DNA of 64,000 nucleotides from Isoetes taiwanensis (lineage: Eukaryota > Streptophyta > Lycopodiopsida > Isoetales > Isoetaceae). Made by a program: the position numbers and the translations under genes. Location: positions 11,164,407-11,228,406 of the forward strand of contig JAJEKV010000035.1 of NCBI GenBank assembly GCA_021234155.1, written 5' to 3'. The notes beneath the pieces are model-generated. The model made no database searches, had not been told where the DNA came from, and saw only the letters and a program-made list of their open reading frames with translations. Positions within the stretch are counted from its first letter, which is position 1, and every line of letters starts with the position of its first letter. This document shows, piece by piece, positions 52,719 to 63,140 of the stretch.

Positions 52719-55481
52719 TCACAATTTCATCACATCTTGGCAACTCATCATTTCAGCTAACTTTTGAAATCGTTTCCAACCTAAAGCTTTGGTTAGAATA
52801 TCTGCTATTTGATCTCCTGAACTTATATATGTTAACTGAATATATCCCTTGCTGACCATATCTCTGATGTAGTGCATTTCCATCTCTATGTGCTTAGTCC
52901 TTTCATGAAGAACAGGATTTTTAGTCATAGCAATACAACTTTGATTATCACAAAATAATTGAGTACTGTTCTTTTGCATTATTCCCAGCTCATCCAGCAA
53001 CCTCCTTGACCATATGATTTCTTTAGCAGCAAGTGTAGTGGCAGCATATTCAGACTCAGCAGTAGACAAAGCTATTGAAGACTGTTTCTTGCTTCTCCAG
53101 CTCACAGGTCCTCCTCCAAGCATTAAGATATAACCAGAGGTAGATTTTCTTTCATCTAAATCTCCACACCAGTCTGCATCAGTGTAACATTTTAGTTCCA
53201 AATCACTGGTTTTGTAAACTATCCCTGTGGTTTTTGTTCCCTTTAAAAATCTTAGAACTTTCTTTGCTGCTAACCAATGCTCGAACCCTGGATTATTATT
53301 ATACCTGCTGAGAACATTCACAATAAATGCAATGTCTGGCCTGCTGTTATTAGCAATGAAAAGTAGACTTCCTATTAATTGTCTGTAAGGTATTTTCTTC
53401 ATCTCTTGAACTTCATCATCAGTCTGAGGACACATATATTTTGAAACTTTACAACCTGGAAGAATTGGGGCTTTTACAGTGTTGCAGTCTTGCATATTGA
53501 ACTTTTCTAGAACTGTATCAATATATCTGCTTTGGCATAATGATATGGTTTTGCTTTCCCTATTTCTTTTTACTTCCACACCAAGGTACTGTGATAACTC
53601 ACCGAGGTCAGTCATCTTATACCTTCCCTTAAGCATTTCCTTGCAGTCTTTCAAGAAATCTGAATTGTTAGAAGCCAGCACACAATCATCCACATATATT
53701 GCCATTATGCAAAAATTTTCTCCTTCCCTTAGCACATACACATTCCCATCATTTGTCAATTTTATAAAACCTTGCTCTTTCAAAAAATCAATTATGCAAG
53801 GATACCATTCTCTAGGTGACTGTTTTAAGCCATAGACCGCCTTTTTTAGTTTCCACACTTTTCCTAAACCTTTTTCAAAGCCCTGAGCTTGGTTCATATA
53901 GACTTCCTCTTTTATATCTGCATTTAAAAAGGCTGTACATACGTCCATGTGATGCAGATCCAAATTTAGAGCATTTGAAATGGAAATGATCATTCTAATA
54001 CTAGCTAACTTGACCACTGGAGAATAAGTTTCTTCAAAATCAACGCCTTTCCTCTGAGAGTACCCTTGGGCCACTAACCTTGCTTTGTACTTAGGTGTTC
54101 CATCTGCATTAACTTTGAGCTTGTATACCCATTTATTTCTTATTGAATGCTTTCCCTTAGGCAGCTCCACTAACTCATATGTTTCTGTTCTATTAAATGA
54201 TTCCATTTCTTCTTCCATTGCCTTTTTCCACTTATAACCTTCCATTCCACTAACTGCTTCTTCAAAATTTTCTGGAACCCCTGTTTGCAATACCATTAGA
54301 GCCTCGTTTGTGTTTTGTTCCACATTTATTAATCTGTTGCTTTTTCCATTTGCCTTTCTCCCATATTCAGTCATGTCTAATTTAAATTCTGCTTTGAGTC
54401 TTTCTCCTTCTGTTTTCCTCCTTTTCGCTTTCTTATTTTCAGTTATTTCATCCCTGTCATTGCCAATTTCTGAAGGTACATCAATCTCAGATTTGGTGGT
54501 GTCTTCTTCCTTTTCTAAATCCCCTTCTTCTTCTGTATCATAGTTTATGTCTTTATTTGTTGCATCCCCTTCTCCATCCTTTTGGTTATAAGACATTAAA
54601 TCAGGCTCATTTGATTTCTCATCATAATTTTCTTCTTCTTGTTCCCCTTTATCAAACCTTGGTTTATACAGGATATTTTCTGAAAAACTTACATCCCTGC
54701 TTATTATAACATTTCTTCTTAGAGGGTTGTACATTCTATAGCCTTTGGAATTTTCATCATACCCTACTAGGTATGTTATGACAGCCCGGTCATCTAATTT
54801 TTTTCTTAACTCCTGGGGAACATGAGTATAACCAAGACATCCAAACACCTTAAATTTTTCATAATTAGGTAGTCTCCCTGACCATACTTGATCAGGACAT
54901 TTACCTTCTAAGCTCACTGAAGGCAAAGCATTTTGTATCAAGACTGCAGTCTTCACTACTTCTTCCCATAAAAAACTTGGAAGTCCTGCATGCTTAAGCA
55001 TTGACCTAGTAGCATTAAGAATTGATTTGTTTTTCCTTTCAGCAACTCCATTTTGCTGAGGTGTATAGCTACAAGTATATTGTCTTTTTATGCCTTTATC
55101 TACACAATATTTCTTGAATTTGAAAGATAAGTACTCACCTCCTCGATCCGAGCGCACACACTTGATCTTTTTTCCTGTTTCCAGCTCTACTTCTGCCATG
55201 TATTGTTTGAAAGCCTCAAAGGCCTGCTCCTTTGTCCTCAAGCAATATATCTTTGTCTTCCTGCTGCAGTCATCTGTAAAAGTAATAAAATACTTCTTTC
55301 CAGTTAGCCCTGTTATGTTTAATGGTCCACACAAGTCAGTGTGTACTAGCCCCAGAATTTCATTTGATCTCCCTTTAGCCTTTGAGAAAGGCAATCTAGA
55401 ATGTTTTTCCAACATACAACCTCTGCAAATATGTCCTTCAAGTCTGCAATCCTTTGATTTAATCCACCCATTCTTGATCAT
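52719..55481 (-). CDS. Copia 2 pol: integrase, RT, RNase H (920 aa)
   Basis: Longest frame in the window. Pre-integrase CRGCMLEKHSRLPF, integrase FTDDCSRKTKIY (first Asp), VRSDRGGEY and GVAERKNKS (Asp, Glu), RT with MDVCTAFLNADIKEEVYM and IYVDDCVLA, RNase H with CYTDADWCGD and STAESEYAA. All catalytic residues are in place. Truncated at its N-terminus by a one-base deletion near 55515 (GAGTTTTCATGCC, copy 1 has one more T), then by the large insertion. Confidence 0.93.
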   Translation of the reverse strand: MIKNGWIKSKDCRLEGHICRGCMLEKHSRLPFSKAKGRSNEILGLVHTDLCGPLNITGLTGKKYFITFTDDCSRKTKIYCLRTKEQAFEAFKQYMAEVELETGKKIKCVRSDRGGEYLSFKFKKYCVDKGIKRQYTCSYTPQQNGVAERKNKSILNATRSMLKHAGLPSFLWEEVVKTAVLIQNALPSVSLEGKCPDQVWSGRLPNYEKFKVFGCLGYTHVPQELRKKLDDRAVITYLVGYDENSKGYRMYNPLRRNVIISRDVSFSENILYKPRFDKGEQEEENYDEKSNEPDLMSYNQKDGEGDATNKDINYDTEEEGDLEKEEDTTKSEIDVPSEIGNDRDEITENKKAKRRKTEGERLKAEFKLDMTEYGRKANGKSNRLINVEQNTNEALMVLQTGVPENFEEAVSGMEGYKWKKAMEEEMESFNRTETYELVELPKGKHSIRNKWVYKLKVNADGTPKYKARLVAQGYSQRKGVDFEETYSPVVKLASIRMIISISNALNLDLHHMDVCTAFLNADIKEEVYMNQAQGFEKGLGKVWKLKKAVYGLKQSPREWYPCIIDFLKEQGFIKLTNDGNVYVLREGENFCIMAIYVDDCVLASNNSDFLKDCKEMLKGRYKMTDLGELSQYLGVEVKRNRESKTISLCQSRYIDTVLEKFNMQDCNTVKAPILPGCKVSKYMCPQTDDEVQEMKKIPYRQLIGSLLFIANNSRPDIAFIVNVLSRYNNNPGFEHWLAAKKVLRFLKGTKTTGIVYKTSDLELKCYTDADWCGDLDERKSTSGYILMLGGGPVSWRSKKQSSIALSTAESEYAATTLAAKEIIWSRRLLDELGIMQKNSTQLFCDNQSCIAMTKNPVLHERTKHIEMEMHYIRDMVSKGYIQLTYISSGDQIADILTKALGWKRFQKLAEMMSCQDVMKL

Positions 55482-55486
55482 TGTTT

Positions 55487-55747
55487 CTATGGTTTTAATA
55501 TTTGTATGCCCGAGTTTTCATGCCACATTGCAATATTTGGAACTGTGGACAGATTTACACTACCTACACACTTTGCATTTATGCCAAATAAGTTGCCAAC
55601 TCGTCTTCCCAAGAACTTTAGTGTATCCCCTTCATATATTTTGCAATGCATTTGTTCAAATACAACTTTGAATCCTAAATCCACAAGCTGGGAAATTGAT
55701 ATTAAATTTCTGACTAAGCTTGGTACACAAAGTACATTTTGAAGATT
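55487..55747 (-). pseudogene. Copia 2 fragment between protease and integrase
   Basis: Reads DLGFKVVFEQMHCKIYEGD and WHE before the frameshift at about 55515. Continuous with copy 1 sequence until 55747, where the Copia text stops and foreign DNA begins. Confidence 0.85.
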
Positions 55748-56819
55748 GCAATAGAACCATCATTCTTGGAGAAGACGAGCCCTTTTTTGGAACGTCTATT
55801 TTTTCCATAAGATCTTTTTTACAGATTATATATCTCATCAGTTCTAGGTTTTCATCATCGGCCTTCCTCTTGAGCGTTCCATCTTTTTGTGTTTTGCCTT
55901 CCTACTTTTTGTGTTTGTAGTTTGTAGACGTAGGCTTCTTTTCATCTAGCAATCTGTAGTTTGTAGATGGGTTGCTTTTTCATTCTGCTTCTAGAAGATG
56001 GTCCTTTGCTTTTTCATGTTTGTTTCTAGAAGATTGTTCTCTTTTTTGCTCTTGCTTTCGTTCTCTGCTTCTCTCTGGGTTTTTGTTTCTTCTTGTACCA
56101 TTTCGTTTTGCCTCATGGTTTGTTTCTTCTTATACCATTTCGTTTTGCCTCACGGTTATCAATTGCTCATGAGATTGTCTCATAAGCATCATGAATTTTA
56201 CTTAGATCCATTTATCCATTGTGATGCTAAATAGAGTTTGTGAATAGTTTCCTGGACATTGCTTTTTTCTTACTCATTCTAAATCCCGAAAACATGATGT
56301 CTTGCCAAGATCCTGTTTGCTGTTTTGTTGCATAATGAGTGACAAATTTTTCTTTAACTGTCTCCTGGCTTTTTATATTTGTACAGTCCAATTTCCTTTG
56401 CTGAGCCCTGTGCTACAACGGTAACAACATATAGTTGGTGTCCAGCTGTGGTTCAAGCTAGTGACCGTTAAAATTTCATCTATCTTGTTAGGCTAAAAAT
56501 TATTAAGTTACTAGGTCGATTTTGCTCCTTAACACATTGGTTCTCAGGTTTACAGGCTGAGATTGAATCTCAGCCGTTCATCAGAGTGTTGTTATCAGCT
56601 AATAACACTTCACCTACTTTTTTTTTGCTTTCGTTCTTGCATAACATCCTAGAGTATTACGGTGAATGCTTATAACATCCTAGAGTATTACGGTGATAGG
56701 ATCCGGATGAGTCGCCGAATAGCCCTTCCAAACCATAGCCCCTCGCTTCGGCCAAAAGCCCCCATTTTTTCGACCATAGCCCCGTTCGCAAACAAGCCAC
56801 CGCTTCCGACCATACAGGC

Positions 56820-56965
56820 CACCGCTTCGGCCGGACCTTTTGAAATCCGACCTTCTTTCCTAAATCCGACCTTCGAAACCTTCCAAACCTTCGAAACCTT
56901 TCCGAATCCGACCTTCTGAAAACCTTCTGAAATCCGACCTTCTGAAATCCGACCTTCTGAAATAC
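56820..56965. repeat. CCGACCTTCTGAAA short tandem repeats
   Basis: ATCCGACCTTCTGAAA and variants (CCTTCGAAA, CCTTCCAAA) occur about nine times. Frames on both strands stay open (minus: VGFQKVGFQKV), producing a spurious 139-codon ORF. Confidence 0.85.
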
Positions 56966-57124
56966 CTGCTCTTGAGGCACCGAACAAACATCTCGTGTAG
57001 CTTCGCCATACAAGCCATCGCATTCAGCGCCTAAGGAAAACGAAGGCTCCATTCCGGCGCCCCTGCAATGGCGCAAGAAACCCCCTGTTGGCGCAAGAAA
57101 CCCTCTGTTGCAAACCCTCGAACC

Positions 57125-57260
57125 AATGTGTTAAGGGCGATAACGCCCTGCCCCTCGGGCGTTATCGTTTGGCCGAAATTTTGGCCCATCAAAATGGCTG
57201 CGCCGCTACAAGCGCACCCTCGCCATTTTGATGGCCCTCAAATTTTTTTTCCAATAACGC
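57125..57260. other. Nested palindrome cluster
   Basis: GATAACGCCC / GGGCGTTATC forms a perfect 10-bp stem with an 8-nt loop. Next, GGCCCATCAAAATGGC pairs with GCCATTTTGATGGCC across a 22-nt loop, with AAATTT-type flanks extending the stem. AATAACGCCCTCGGG then repeats the first stem's arm. This is a compact multi-hairpin in GC-rich DNA within unit A. Confidence 0.75.
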
Positions 57261-58009
57261 CCTCGGGTCCTTCACGTCCACGTATGGATCTGTGAACACC
57301 TAATCCGTCTACCGGCTGTAACGTGGGAAGCCCCAGAGATCCGGCTATCCTCTTCCTAAAATCGGCCAATTAAATTGACAAATCTTCCTTCCGATCCGGA
57401 CCCAAATCGTTTTACGCATGCATTTCGCCCTAGAATGGGTAGTTCATCTCTCATGCCACTTTCGGTAATGCCTCCATATCTAAACACAGCCGAACAGAGC
57501 AAAAGATGCGGTTGTTTTTCCTCTAGCTTTAGTCTTCTAGCTTAATCGGTTAGTCCTCTAGTTTCTATTTTTCTTCCGTCATGTTTAGCCTTAGAGCATA
57601 ATTTAGCAGATTTGGCCTGTAGATCCGGACTGTAAGCGATTCACACAGAAATCGAATTGAATTGCATTGGATTTTTATTTCTTTTCCTATTATGAGTCGT
57701 TTTTAGCTTTGTCCTTTTTCTCAAAGATGAGCTTTTTGTCTCTCGAATCGGTACCCACATGTCTACTTTTGTGATCTTTCTATTTAGAGCTTTATGTGCA
57801 AATCGGCCGGTTGAAGCATGAATCTAGAGGCGAGGCCTGCTAGATAATTCTAAGTTTTCTATGGACCGATGGTCTTTAGCGTGCAGATATCTTCTCTCGA
57901 TTACATTGCATGAGTGTTGTGTTTCAACTCATGTCAGTAGAAGCTTGATGCTACTCATGTCTATGCATCCAATTATCTTGCACCTTTCTTAAAGAGCAAA
58001 TCGTTAAAA

Positions 58010-60090
58010 ATTGGCTATGCATGCTTTGAAAGCATCATCGAATCGTCGATTGCTATGTTCCATGCCTTCTGCATGCACTAAGAGTTCGAGGCGGTGCCAT
58101 GGCAACAAGGCACTTTGGTTTCTCCATTTTAATACTTTCAAGGGTAGCTTTATAAGCATCTGCTTCAGCTTAGAAGCTCGTTTTCTAAGACCTTCATTCT
58201 CATGTCCTCATTCTCTTACTGCCTTCTTCTTCTTCTCCCTCTTAAGCTTCAATGCCATATCCACCCGTGATTCCCAACTTTTCTTTCTCTCTCTGAGGTC
58301 GCTTTTTTTTTTTCGCCTCCATATATTTTGTTGTCGAGTTCACACTTTGCTCATCTTCTAATATTCGCAATCATTTAGATAATCTTGAATCCTAGCATCA
58401 CATTCGGATCTCACCAAGAAAGTCTGCTTCCTCAACTCTTTGTTCCATGTTGATAAGTTTACCATCCCATTCTTTCTTTCCAACTTAAAATTTTTATAGC
58501 TTTTGCACATTACCTCGAGTCTTTTTATCATGCATGAGTGAAATTTGTTGCATTAGATGCTGTATTTTATTCTCTAGTTGGCGATTATTACAGCTAGTTT
58601 TTTCCACACATGTCCGCTCATGGAGTCGCTTTCAAACTTTTGCACTTTCTATTGCCTCATTCAAACATGTGTTCATGTGTCCTCTCTCTTTGTTGTATTC
58701 CTCATGTCTCTTGTCAAGTTCTATTTCTAACCTTGAAACCTCACTTTCAACTTAAGCAAGAGATGATACTGATGATTCAAATCGGTGATTTGCAACTGAT
58801 AAGTTCAATCTCTGTTATTTGCAGGTCTTTAATATGGCCTACTAATGCTTTTATATTTTCAAGATGTCCTGCGGCTTCATCTTCCATCTGCTTTATCTCT
58901 AACTCAAACTTCTCATTTGCTCATTATAGACCTTGCATCTTTCTTCTAAATCGGATTTCTTGGTTTTTGAGTGCTTCAAGTTCTTTCCTTATATCATTGT
59001 TCTTATTAACAAGTTCAATAGCATGGATTCCCAACTCTCCATTTTTGAACCTTTATGCTTCCTTCTGCTCCATGCAGCAAATTAGGTGTTAGTATACCTG
59101 TGTTCTAAGGTCATCTGGCCCCAGTTTTGCTTGTAGAATTTGCAATGTCGTTCATCTGGCCCCAGTTTTGCTTGTAGAATTTGCAATGTCGTTTGTTCAT
59201 CTTAAACGCTAAGAGAATATGCCTCCATTAATGAAAGTGCAATTGCTATTGCATGATAACTAGCTGCAATCTATAAGGTTCATCATATTTGTCAATTTTA
59301 CAAGAAGTTGTTCGACACATGCAAAAATAATAGTTGGACATGTATTGCTCATATGGAATACATGTCCCTTTTGCTCAGCACATGCATATGTCTCATCACC
59401 TATTGCAGATTTGAGAATAACCTCTTGCCAAACTCTAGTTTTTCTCCTCAGAAATATTCCAAATCCTTGACTATCATTTTTTTTGAATCTAGATTCCTCT
59501 TCTTTCTGTGCGCTCTTGCACTATAGACTTCAAAGAAGGTATTCTTTGTGCATACAGCTTCTTCATCATGATCATGCACTATTAGCAGATTTAGGAATTG
59601 ATAGTTGAACTTTGCTTCACTGCATCGCCTTCATCCCAGCACCTTATGATCATTTTCTGCTCTCCAAACTTGGTTGCGGCATGTATCTTGAACTCTCCCT
59701 TGGTCTTGACATCTCATCTCACTTCTTGTTCAGCAGCCACAATTTGGTCCATTTGCAATTTGGCCTTCCAGAAATTCTCTCTCGGATTGCTCGATTGTGC
59801 CCCGCTTTTCTTCGGAGTTCACTCGAGGCAAATACTTTTTAGTAGTTTTCTCGAGGGCAAATGTTCTTCGTAGTTTTCCCTGAGGCAAATGCTTCTGCAA
59901 CTATAATTTCTGCGGCATTTTTTGACTTTGCAACCTTCTTTGTACCATTGACACGGAATGCATATTATTGGATCCATCATGCCGTATGTTTTTTGGCTTT
60001 GCAGAAATGTTTCTCTCTGCTCTCTCAATCATCTCTTGAATCAATTCCTTCTTTAATATCAAGTCTGGATAGTTTCTTGAGCATTCTTTT
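58010..60090 (-). pseudogene. Decayed coding region with coiled-coil text
   Basis: On the minus strand short frames separated by stops read protein-like: KNNDIRKELEALKNQEIRF and EIKQMEDEAAGHLENIKAL (58780-59040), EADAYKATLESIKMEKPKCL (about 58100-58180), and IQEMIERAERNISAKPKNI (about 59960-60040). Charge and heptad spacing suggest a long coiled-coil protein, perhaps the gag-like or structural protein of unit A. The plus-strand ORFs listed by frame alone here are its antisense. Confidence 0.35.
59109..59193. repeat. 41-43 bp tandem duplication
   Basis: TCATCTGGCCCCAGTTTTGC and the following TTGTAGAATTTGCAATGTCG occur twice in tandem without change. Confidence 0.9.
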
Positions 60091-60121
60091 GTGTTTTATC
60101 TTCCTATTTTCCTTCTTCTAG

Positions 60122-61900
60122 ATATGTGTAGATTATTTGCTAAGTTCTCTAGCTATGATCAGAATCATTAATACCTTCACAGATTATTTCTCTTGTCAAT
60201 CTCAGACAGCCTAGTGCTTAAGTAGATTTAAATCTTAAATGGGTAAAGAATGTCTATCTAGTCTTTAACACTTTGCATGTTTTCTGTCTTGCTTGCTTCA
60301 GAATTGCTTGTAGAATTGCTCTAGGTTTCAGAGCTTTTAAATCTCACGTGTTAACCGACTAAGCTATGCCATTATCGCAATACATATTTCGGCCTGTCTT
60401 GTTCATTTATATTATATCATACTGATTTATTTTTGTCATTTACTTTCTCTAATGTCTCTTTAGTTTTCTAGTTGGAACCTGGTTTGTTAACCCAGTGACC
60501 CACTTTTGACTTGTTGGGAACTATAGTTTTATTCTGGTTCAAAGTTATATGAGACCATAGTTTTATTCTAGATTAGATGTCAAACCATAATTTATATTAT
60601 CTCTCCTAACGTTTGGCTGGGCATAGTTTTATTCTAAAAATTTCATCTCTAGAACCATAGTTTTATTCTAGATGTTTTTGCGTTCTTAGAATTTTTACTC
60701 TAGACATTTCATAATGTTTTCCATAAACCATACCCCATTCATAGAGTTCGGAGACGTTTGGAACAAGTGTCTCCCAGATTACATGGTTGGACCTTAGGTT
60801 GTTATCCCATCGACTCAATTCGAACTTGTTGCCCATGACCATATTTTTTATATTTTGTTCTAATTGACTCAAGTTAGAATTTGCTCATAGCCATATTTCG
60901 TATCTTTTTAGGTTTGGTTTCGTTGGGTTTAGTATTTGCTAATATGTTGAAAATACCTTTGGCAGAATTTGAAGACGCGCACGTTATTTTCCTTAAATTC
61001 TATTTTCCCTAAGTGCGCATTATCTTTTCCATGTTTTCCCCCTTGCATCTTATTTTTTATTGGTTGGGTTTGACCTGTTAAACAATGATGGATTTCTCTT
61101 TAGCTTTGGAATACGATGTTGAATCGTACTATCAAAAACTTCTGTGCCTTTATAAATTTCTATATGTGTTATGCCATCACAAAGCATCTTAGACCCAATA
61201 TTTTCCCATATATTCTCTTCCTTATTCAATACTAACCGCCAAATTCCTCTTTTGATATGCCAAATTCATGCCATCTAGACCCACTAACCCCATCGCTTTC
61301 CTTCTTCTCCGCAGCATCGCCAGTCATTAGGTGATTTTCAATTCGTCCTACTCTTTTATTTGCTAGACCCCTTTTTACATAGTGTGGTTCTTACCATTGT
61401 TGTTTGAGTTTTCTCTTTCAAGTTATGGACAATGCTGGAGAAACTCTTGGAGGAGAATTTTTAGAGCATGGAGGAGAACTTTTAGAGTATAAAGGAAAAT
61501 CTTCTATGCTTCTCAGCATAATCGTATACTTCAAATGAACTTAGCCACTACCCAATACACTTGATTAACCCTATCTTTTCTATATATTTCTCCTTTGGCT
61601 TTAACATTGCTAGGGTCTGCATAGTGCTCAAATTTCATGGGTCTTGCTTTTAACTTCTTTGCATTTAAGACGCTTTGAGCTTCTTTCCCTCTTATTCAAT
61701 TTGAAGTAGCATGTTGTCTCAAAAAGATTTATTTTTCATTTTCTCCTTTTTTCTTTCTTGATGTTTGTTGACTTCTTTTTCTTCTATTGTCTTGTTTGGC
61801 ATCTCATCTTTTTCTTTTCTCACGCGAGATTTTCCCCGCCATCTACCATTGCACCTAGGATTTATGAGGTGGAGTGTTCCTCTTCTTTCGGTCATATGGT
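60122..61900. other. Non-coding part of unit A
   Basis: No gene. Four or more copies of CATAGTTTTATTCTA[GA] occur between 60520 and 60675. T/C-rich on the plus strand. Confidence 0.5.
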
Positions 61901-61976
61901 GTTGTTGTTGTTGTTGTATGTTGTTGTTGTTTTTGCTAGAAAAGTCTTCCCAAGAATGCAATGGTTCTATGGCAAC

Positions 61977-63140
61977 ATAGAACCATCATTCTTGGAGACG
62001 AACCCTTTTTGGAACGTCTATTTTTCCATAAGATCTTTTTTTACGCATTATATATCTCATCAGTTCTAGGTTTTCATCATCGGCCTTCCTCTTGAGCGTT
62101 CCATCTTTTTGTGTTTTGCCTTCCTACTTTCCCACCCTCCCATGCCCTTTTGCAATATACTTGGAATGCGTGGTCTTTTTTCCTCACTTCATTTGTCTAT
62201 GTTTCCTTCATTTGTAATTTATGGACGGATGTTCTTCCCTGCCTTAGTTGCATTTGATATCTTTCTTCTAGGCAGATGTTCTTCCCCGCCTTGTTTTTCT
62301 GTGTTGAGTTATTTGGACGGATGTTCTTCCCCGCACTAGTTTGCAGTTGTCATTTCTGGCTAGGCGGATGTTCTTCCTCGTCCCTTCGTTTATGCTCATT
62401 CTATATGGGTAGCTTGCTCAGTTCTTGCTTCATATTGAACGGGAAATATTTTCCCGTATGAATGTTATGGACTTTGACATGACTAATGGTTCCTTAACAT
62501 GTTTTAGTTTCAAGTTTTCTTTTAGATCTATTCAAATCGCATTTGAATTCAGCCATGGCTTTATGACTATGGAGACTACTTCAAGCTGCATTCGGGGTGG
62601 AGCCATGGCTTTATAATTAAGGATGAATTTTCGATAGCTTCACATTCTGTCAAGCTATCATGGCCATTTGGAGTTTGCAATTGTTATGTGAAGATTGCGG
62701 ATGCACAAGGATTATTTGGCTTCATAACTATAGATGAATTTTCAATGGCATCTCACTCTGTCAGGCTATCATAGCCATTTGGAGTTTGCAATTGTTATGT
62801 GAAGAATGCGGATGCACAAGGATTATTGTCAATGATGGTTGGATGATACACTTGTATGACTCCTAGTCTGTTATTTATCTCCATGGTTTTCCTCGAAAAC
62901 CCGAAAGGGCGAGGTTTTTATTCCAGTTGATAAATCCCTGACTTTGAGATTCATTGTGGCTTATCTCTATTCTTATTGAAACCCTCGGTAATTGTCTACT
63001 TCCGGGGTTTATTTAGCTTTCTATCTTCTTGACAATCATTTTTACTACTATGCCTTTGTACTTTGATTTTGAACGCTCAATAAGGAAGCCACTTCACTTC
63101 GTATGTTATTGTTGTTTTTGCTAGAAAAGTCTTCCCAAGA
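61977..63140. mobile_element. Unit B (1.16 kb), short element sharing both ends with unit A
   Basis: Starts ATAGAACCATCATTCTTGG and ends GTCTTCCCAAGAAT, the same termini as unit A, but the interior differs. It contains four GGACGGATGTTCTTCCC-type words (62223-62375), a tandem pair of about 110 bp units (TTTGGAGTTTGCAATTGTTA, 62620-62830), and a hairpin tract (TTTTCCTCGAAAACCCGAAA, about 62890) similar to the LINE 3' hairpins at 7.7 and 12.9 kb but inverted. Probably a non-autonomous relative of unit A. Confidence 0.5.

Larger units (their letters stand above)
55751..61970. mobile_element. TIR-like unit A (6.2 kb)
   Basis: Left end ATAGAACCATCATTCTTGG then AGAAGAC. Right end, reverse-complemented, ATAGAACCATTGCATTCTTG then GGAAGAC. 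These imperfect 26-27 bp inverted termini suggest a DNA transposon. The interior is pyrimidine-rich on the plus strand and has a decayed coiled-coil coding remnant on the minus strand. TSD not identified. Confidence 0.5.
55748..63140. mobile_element. 7.4-kb insertion splitting Copia 2
   Basis: Copia text stops after GAAGATT (55747) and resumes with ATCACAATTTCTCC (63141), which in copy 1 are adjacent. Inside, the first about 150 bp (55751-55900) recur at 61977-62130 and the last about 45 bp (63097-63140) recur at 61912-61955, in the same orientation. So it comprises two adjacent units with the same ends. No transposase frame was found. Confidence 0.85.

Noticed and set aside
53479-53835. Plus-strand ORFs in the Copia elements (also 47928-48284, 55090-55671)
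   Set aside because: Antisense shadows of pol; both tandem copies share them because they share the coding strand.
56657-57076. 139-codon minus-strand ORF with VGFQKVGFQKV
   Set aside because: Translation of the CCGACCTTCTGAAA short repeats.
55751-63140. Units A and B as the two LTRs of one retrotransposon
   Set aside because: Only the outermost about 150 and 45 bp match; interiors differ and the lengths are 6.2 versus 1.16 kb. No PBS or PPT.
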